Part shown: positions 60,010 through 64,000 of the stretch, piece after piece
Layout of the letters: every line of letters begins with the position of its first letter
Position numbering within the stretch: the first letter of the stretch is position 1
DNA from: Enterococcus termitis
GTDB taxonomy: Bacteria; Bacillota; Bacilli; Lactobacillales; Enterococcaceae
Length of the DNA: 64,000 bases
NCBI RefSeq assembly: GCF_001730305.1
Contig: NZ_MIJY01000012.1
Location: 1 to 64,000 of the forward strand
Direction of reading: 5' to 3'
Program-made: the position numbers and the translations under genes
Notes under the pieces: generated by a model
The model's database searches: none
The model's input: the letters and a program-made list of their open reading frames with translations, nothing else
What the model was told of the DNA's origin: nothing

Positions 60010-60054
60010 ATGACAACGCTTAGTTGCTTTACCAGTCGCAACCAAGCGTTGTCA
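60010..60054. repeat. 45-nt strong palindrome upstream of the secreted-protein gene
   Basis: TGACAACGCTT-A-GTTGC and GCAAC-C-AAGCGTTGTCA pair with one mismatch around a ten-base loop. It lies about 80 bases upstream of the secreted-protein start and lacks a T-run. It may be an operator, or a remnant end of a small element. Confidence 0.6.
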
Positions 60055-60137
60055 TAGTATAAACCAACAATTGGTAGTTTTTTCATTCAAAATATCGCAT
60101 GATTAAGTATGAAAGTTTAAAAAGAGGGGGAAGTCTA

Positions 60138-60218
60138 TTGGTTTTAGCTAATCGATTACGTGCACATAGAGAAAATAGAGGTCTTTCACAAACGGATGTT
60201 GGAATTCCTTCTGCGTAA
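60138..60218 (+). pseudogene. Truncated XRE-type helix-turn-helix gene
   Basis: A TTG start with an AGGGGGA ribosome site opens a 26-codon frame reading MVLANRLRAHRENRGLSQTD, then VGIPSA and a stop. The sequence matches the first helix of XRE/Cro regulators, which normally run 60 residues or more. The remaining recognition helix is missing, so this is a decayed or truncated copy. Confidence 0.65.
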
Positions 60219-60506
60219 CTAACAGTTCCCTTACTAATAAGACTTAAAAACACTCCTTTTTTGCACTTTAACAGTACAAAAAAGGGATAGAAAAGAAAGC
60301 ACCATTCGGTTTGCAGCGTGTCAACTTATAGTTGCACATCAATAGCGATAAGAACATCAAAGAGATTCCTTATTATTTTAACAAAAAAAATAAAAGCTTA
60401 TAATACTAGTTACTTGAGATTATGATATACAAAAAAGCTGTAAACAATGTCCTTTTAAGAACGCCATTTACAGCTCCATCTACCCACTATACAAATAACT
60501 TTTTCC
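60219..60506. other. Gene-free spacer with a small hairpin
   Basis: CCTTTTTTG-C-ACT and AGT-A-CAAAAAAGG (60255-60285) form a hairpin 37 bases after the truncated XRE frame. The remainder is AT-rich up to the terminator at 60431-60475. I see no gene. Confidence 0.5.
60431..60475 (-). terminator. Intrinsic terminator after the HAD phosphatase gene
   Basis: Read leftward, AGCTGTAAA (60475-60467) pairs with TTTACAGCT (60444-60436), followed by TTTTTGTA. Confidence 0.82.
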
Positions 60507-61283
60507 CTAAATTGCCTTCAATTCTTTCAACGCTTTCCAAATACCATCATTATCATTAGTATCTGTTACAAGTTTTGCTTCTTTTTGGATATGTGGCAAT
60601 GCATTGCCCATGGCTACTCCAATACCGGCCTCCCGCAACATTTCCCGATCATTTTCCCCATCACCGAACGTAATGATATTTTCACGTTCGATCCCTACAC
60701 GATCTGCTAAATTCAACAAGGTTGCAGATTTCGAGCCATTTTTAGGCACAATATCTACACTTTGAGGATGCCAGCGGACAAAACGGAATTTAGAAAAAGC
60801 ATTGTCAAACACACCTTCATACGACTCATCGTAAAATGCTAACCCTTGATAGACATCATTTTCCTTATGAAAATCGCCATCATATTCTGGAGCTGCAAAA
60901 TCAATAGAACCCATCGCTTCCGCCATTTGTAATTGACGGTGATGATTATTCTTTTTCACATCATCTAAGCCTACATAAGCCAAACCGATCTCTCTTTTTT
61001 CCAATTCAGATGAAAAACGTTGCAGTTCTTCTTCATCCAATAAATTTTGATAATACTGCTCGTGGTCTAAAAAAGCTGCGGCACCATTACAAAGAACATA
61101 GTTTGAAAAACCTAAGTCCAAAATAATATCCTGTGCCATAAAACGACTGCGGCCTGTAGCTACGGTCACTAAATGACCTTGCTTTCTTAACGCTAGCAAT
61201 GCTTCTCTGGTGCTTTCCAAGGGTTGTTTGTCTGTTCCCAGTAATGTTCCGTCGATATCAAATGCAAAAAGTTTTCTCTTCAT
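60507..61283 (-). CDS. Cof-type HAD-IIB family phosphatase
   Basis: The protein has 258 residues. Motif I is FAFDIDGTLLGTDK, with the nucleophile and acid aspartates. VTVATGRSRF is motif II, and ITFGDGENDREMLREAGIGV is motif IV. The C2B cap sits between residues about 85 and 185. Such enzymes dephosphorylate sugar phosphates, pyridoxal phosphate or flavin intermediates; the substrate is not predictable. It follows the AlkD-like gene by 23 bases, so the two are probably cotranscribed. Confidence 0.9.
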   Translation of the reverse strand: MKRKLFAFDIDGTLLGTDKQPLESTREALLALRKQGHLVTVATGRSRFMAQDIILDLGFSNYVLCNGAAAFLDHEQYYQNLLDEEELQRFSSELEKREIGLAYVGLDDVKKNNHHRQLQMAEAMGSIDFAAPEYDGDFHKENDVYQGLAFYDESYEGVFDNAFSKFRFVRWHPQSVDIVPKNGSKSATLLNLADRVGIERENIITFGDGENDREMLREAGIGVAMGNALPHIQKEAKLVTDTNDNDGIWKALKELKAI

Positions 61284-61306
61284 GGCGTATTATTTCCGCT
61301 CGCTTT

Positions 61307-61954
61307 CTATGATTTTGGCAAATACTTACTACCTTCTCTAACAGCTAGTGGACTTAGCTCTATGCTTTTAATCAGTGTTTGCACCCATTCAGGGTCTGTT
61401 TTACTATACTGACGCAAGGACCAGCCAATGGCTTTTTGAATAAAGAACTCATCTGTAGTTTTATCATAAATAATCGCTTTTTTCAACAGCTCCGTATTGG
61501 TTTTTTCCTTATATAACAGCTGTAAATTGATAGCAACTCGCCGATGCCAGAAGTTTTCTTCTCCGAAAAATGCTTCAAACAACTGCGGCATTTCTTCATA
61601 ATGGTGTGCTCCCCATAAGGCAAAAAATTTACGCCAAGCATCTACGCTATCCCACCAAGCCTTTTCGATCACGAGTGGTTTAAATAATAGTACTTCATTA
61701 AAAGAAAGTCGCTTGACATTCCTCGTAGCCAAATCGATTGCCACATATTGATATTCCCGTTCTGGCTTATTAAAATAAACTCTAACTAGTTCAACCAATG
61801 CGTCAACAGTTAATTGCTTACTTGCTTTTAAAAGATCTTTTTGCATTGCTGAACGTTCTGGTGCAGGTATTCCTGCGAAAGGGAATAAGTTTTTCATGTA
61901 AGCAGCCATTTGTGCTGCCTTCTCTTCATTTTTTACAAAAACAATAGTCTCCAT
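61307..61954 (-). CDS. AlkD-like DNA alkylation repair protein
   Basis: The protein has 215 residues, all-helical, made of HEAT-like repeats. Family segments are PFAGIPAPERSAMQKDLL, EREYQYVAIDLATRN, WWDSVDAWRKFFALWG and FFIQKAIGWSLRQYSKTDPEW. AlkD glycosylases remove alkylated bases from DNA without base flipping. The ATG at 61954 follows an AAAAGGAGC ribosome site. It heads a two-gene unit with the HAD phosphatase. Confidence 0.9.
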   Translation of the reverse strand: METIVFVKNEEKAAQMAAYMKNLFPFAGIPAPERSAMQKDLLKASKQLTVDALVELVRVYFNKPEREYQYVAIDLATRNVKRLSFNEVLLFKPLVIEKAWWDSVDAWRKFFALWGAHHYEEMPQLFEAFFGEENFWHRRVAINLQLLYKEKTNTELLKKAIIYDKTTDEFFIQKAIGWSLRQYSKTDPEWVQTLIKSIELSPLAVREGSKYLPKS

Positions 61955-62006
61955 GCTTTTGCTCCTTTTGACTTTTCTTCATTTTACTTTTTTATTCCTT
62001 AACTGT

Positions 62007-62038
62007 AAAAAAAGAGTGAAGAGAAATCCCCTCACTCT
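62007..62038 (-). terminator. Intrinsic terminator after the formate/nitrite transporter gene
   Basis: AGAGTGA (read leftward from 62038) pairs with TCACTCT (62019-62013), followed by seven T residues to 62007. Confidence 0.8.
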
Positions 62039-62045
62039 AAATAGT

Positions 62046-62843
62046 TTAGTCTAAATAATTTGTATCCGCATTGTTCAGCCAAGCATAACCTAATCCCATC
62101 ACCAAACCACCGCCGATAAAGTTACCGATCAGGGCAAAGAACAGATTGTGCGCCACACTACCGACAGTCATTGCTGACATCGTGCCATGAGAAGCGAAAT
62201 AAGCCAAGCTAAATGCTGGGAAATTCGCGATGACGTGCTCGTAGCCTAGGAAGGCGAAAATGAAAATGATAAAAATGATTGCAGCAACTTTCCCTGCATC
62301 ATCTTTCATACGCATACTTACTAGAACTGCTGTGTTTACAACGATATTAGCAAAAATAGCTTCAACTAAAATCTGTGTTGTTGTCTTATTCAACTTGCCG
62401 GCAATCGATGTGAAAAAGAAACTATCCGATGCCAAATCTTGATAAGGAACCGTTAATGAAATCAAATATCCGAATAAAACCCCACCAACTAAATTGAAGA
62501 AAATACAGGCAAATAAAATTTTAGCAGCAAAGGAGAATTTGATTTTTTTACGATAGACACCAACAGTCATATACAGCATATTTGATGTACCCAATTCGGC
62601 ATTCATATAAAGAATCATCACAAGTGACCAACTGAACATAAACGCATACAACATTTTGCCTAGTCCATGCGCAATGTCCTCACCTTTCATTGCAATTGCA
62701 AAGGCAACCGCTGTTCCTAATGTTAAAAACATGCAGGCAAGCATCGCACGAAAAGCATAGCGCAGAAAACTACTTTGGAATAAGTTCATTTTTTTATTGA
62801 TTGATTTATCGATCTGCTCAAATAATGGTGATACAGGTTTCAT
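62046..62843 (-). CDS. Formate/nitrite transporter family channel
   Basis: From ATG 62843 (GGAGAAACAAC upstream) the protein has 265 residues and six membrane helices. The FNT landmarks AELGTSNMLYMTVGV and FAFLGYEHVIANFPAF, with the central histidine, are present. The channel moves formate or a similar monovalent anion as a pentamer, useful for mixed-acid fermentation. No pyruvate formate-lyase gene is adjacent. It is monocistronic with a terminator. Confidence 0.9.
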   Translation of the reverse strand: MKPVSPLFEQIDKSINKKMNLFQSSFLRYAFRAMLACMFLTLGTAVAFAIAMKGEDIAHGLGKMLYAFMFSWSLVMILYMNAELGTSNMLYMTVGVYRKKIKFSFAAKILFACIFFNLVGGVLFGYLISLTVPYQDLASDSFFFTSIAGKLNKTTTQILVEAIFANIVVNTAVLVSMRMKDDAGKVAAIIFIIFIFAFLGYEHVIANFPAFSLAYFASHGTMSAMTVGSVAHNLFFALIGNFIGGGLVMGLGYAWLNNADTNYLD

Positions 62844-63208
62844 GTTGTTTCTCCTTTTCAATTTGTTTTCATACTTATATTTTCAAAAACATCCTTTACC
62901 ATTTTAAAGACCTCTAGAGGTTTTGTCTAGTGCTTTTTCATACAAAGTAACACTTTTTTTCGTTATAAGCAAAACAAGTGGTAAAGTTCGTCGTTCCTTT
63001 ATCCATTTTCATTTCTTTCTCTTCACTTTTCTTCTTTTTATGAAAAAACAATGAGAAAATCCTTCGGAAGACCGATGAGAATTTACATTTAACTGGTAAA
63101 ATAGAACTAAGTTATCTATTGAACAATAAAAATAGGGTTGCTTTATGGAAAATAGATAACCTTTGGCGCAAAGTTTTGCCAAACGATGGGGAAAGTAAGG
63201 TGAACGTA
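62844..63208 (+). other. Intergenic region with structured leader of the TPM-domain gene
   Basis: Between the divergent FNT and TPM-domain genes. On the + side GTTATCTATT (63111-63120) pairs with AATAGATAAC (63151-63160). A second hairpin TTTGGC/GCCAAA (63162-63183) follows, and the ribosome site AAGGTG comes 17 bases later. The arrangement looks like a structured 5' leader, but I match it to no known riboswitch class. Confidence 0.4.
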
Positions 63209-64000
63209 ATGTCAAAACAAGAACAGAATACGAACGTAAAGAATTTAAATCAACGAATTGAAAACCAATATAAATCGATGAGAGCGACAAACAATGTATT
63301 CTCAGTCATTCTTTTGGTTGTCTTAATGATTTTTATAGGTCTTTTCAGTCTATTTTTTTCAACGAACGCTAACTATACTGAAAAAATGACTGCCTTTGAC
63401 CAAGAGCTTAACATACTTCAAGAAGAGAAAGCGGCGATCGAATCAGGAAAAATCGTCACGGCAGAAAAATCGTTTGACACGATTTTACAAGAAAATCTGG
63501 CGAATTTAAAAGAGTATCCTCAATCAGAAAACAATTATACGGTCTCTATTGAAGGAACAAATAGCCAGATTACACTCAACAAAAACAATATTTTTGTTTC
63601 GGATAACGCAAACATGCTAAACAAAGCAACAAAGCAAAAGATTTATGAGCTAAACAAACAACTGGCTGCTAGTACCAATGGCGCACAATTAGAAGTCATC
63701 ACTATTCCAGAATTGCCAAGAGGAGAAAATATCGAATCTTACGCCAACAAATTATTCAATCAATTGGGGATTGGTGATAAAAATGAAAATAATGGAATTT
63801 TATATCTGATTGCTTTGGACGATCGTGAATTTCGTTTAGAAGTCGGCTATGGGTTAGAGGGGTTGATTCCTGACGGAACGGCCGATTCGATCATCAATGA
63901 TGACGATGTCGTTGATGCCTTTAAAGATAGAAAATATGATCAAGCAGTCAATCAAGTACTCGATCAAGTATTTCCTCTAATGAATACCAAAACCGCTTTA
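63209..64000 (+). CDS. TPM-domain (YgcG/Psb32-like) membrane protein, C-terminus cut by window edge
   Basis: The frame is open for 264 codons to the window edge from ATG 63209, behind AAGGTG. After a short cytoplasmic stretch comes a membrane helix (VFSVILLVVLMIFIGLFSLFF) and a coiled segment. The TPM phosphatase-like domain follows: VSDNANMLNKATKQKIYELN, LEVITIPELPRGENIESYAN, and NGILYLIALDDREFRLEVGY with the GLEGLIPDG signature. Proteins of this group are membrane-anchored with an outside TPM domain of uncertain activity and often end in a glycine-rich tail, which is not visible here. Confidence 0.85.
   Translation, partial: MSKQEQNTNVKNLNQRIENQYKSMRATNNVFSVILLVVLMIFIGLFSLFFSTNANYTEKMTAFDQELNILQEEKAAIESGKIVTAEKSFDTILQENLANLKEYPQSENNYTVSIEGTNSQITLNKNNIFVSDNANMLNKATKQKIYELNKQLAASTNGAQLEVITIPELPRGENIESYANKLFNQLGIGDKNENNGILYLIALDDREFRLEVGYGLEGLIPDGTADSIINDDDVVDAFKDRKYDQAVNQVLDQVFPLMNTKTAL

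Noticed and set aside
63009-63290. 93-codon open frame on the minus strand at the right end
   Set aside because: It overlaps the start of the clear TPM-domain gene on the other strand and has no protein-like features.

Overview
The window looks like a chromosomal segment of an Enterococcus, probably of the E. faecalis-like side of the genus. The supporting features are low GC with AT-rich spacers, a WxL surface-protein locus, two SagA/SalB-type secreted hydrolases beside mreCD, the rpsO-pnp order, PTS and LacI/RpiR sugar genes, and strong GGAGG-type ribosome binding sites. I saw no rRNA, tRNA or CRISPR array.

Layout. 1-3.0 kb: a secreted M6 (immune inhibitor A type) metalloprotease cut by the window edge, and an orphan plasmid-type Rep_3 initiator. 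3.3-12.7 kb: small metabolic and regulatory genes, including an SDR and an LLM flavoprotein, an Ntn hydrolase, a LysR/DUF4865 divergent pair, a MerR regulon, and YdeI, WYL, DUF1456 and GNAT genes. 12.8-16.8 kb: an ald-M42 aminopeptidase-oppA operon that fits peptide and alanine use. 16.9-19.3 kb: lacD divergent from a small unknown gene plus a LacI-type regulator. 19.7-38.4 kb: a long leftward WxL locus. It has a winged-helix regulator, a 1216-residue MucBP/WxL protein, a small sortase-type protein, two WxL proteins, a DUF916/DUF3324 protein, two type I signal peptidases, YfhO, two lipoproteins, a GtrB/CsbB-like glycosyltransferase and two multi-membrane-segment (GT-C-like) proteins. 38.5-40.1 kb: a tyrosine recombinase enclosed by identical 26-bp inverted repeats. 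40.3-47.4 kb: an Mga-like regulator, YebC, an rpiR-malX-malY-like operon and small genes. 47.7-58.5 kb: VanZ, PepF, SagA-like, SalB-like, mreD, mreC, pnp, rpsO and def. 58.8-60.5 kb: an accessory patch (secreted protein, CPBP membrane protease, broken XRE regulator). 60.5-64 kb: a HAD phosphatase, AlkD-like, formate/nitrite transporter and the start of a TPM-domain protein.

The most interesting feature is the recombinase segment at 38548-40063. Its inverted repeats have 9-bp arms around an asymmetric 7-bp core, and the recombinase gene lies between them. The segment also carries a near-consensus promoter (TTGACT-17-TAATAT) that now points right into an intrinsic terminator. Inversion would turn it left into the winged-helix regulator heading the WxL locus. 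I infer a self-contained ON/OFF switch for surface display, read here in what looks like the OFF orientation. This is inference from sequence geometry and has not been demonstrated.

Other points worth attention: a signal peptidase whose catalytic lysine is arginine; two large nested hairpins between rpsO and pnp; a tandem 121-bp structured repeat; paired WalR-box-like promoters for the two secreted hydrolases; two matched 19-bp-spacer MerR promoters; and a nearly perfect 69-nt palindrome after the LacI gene.
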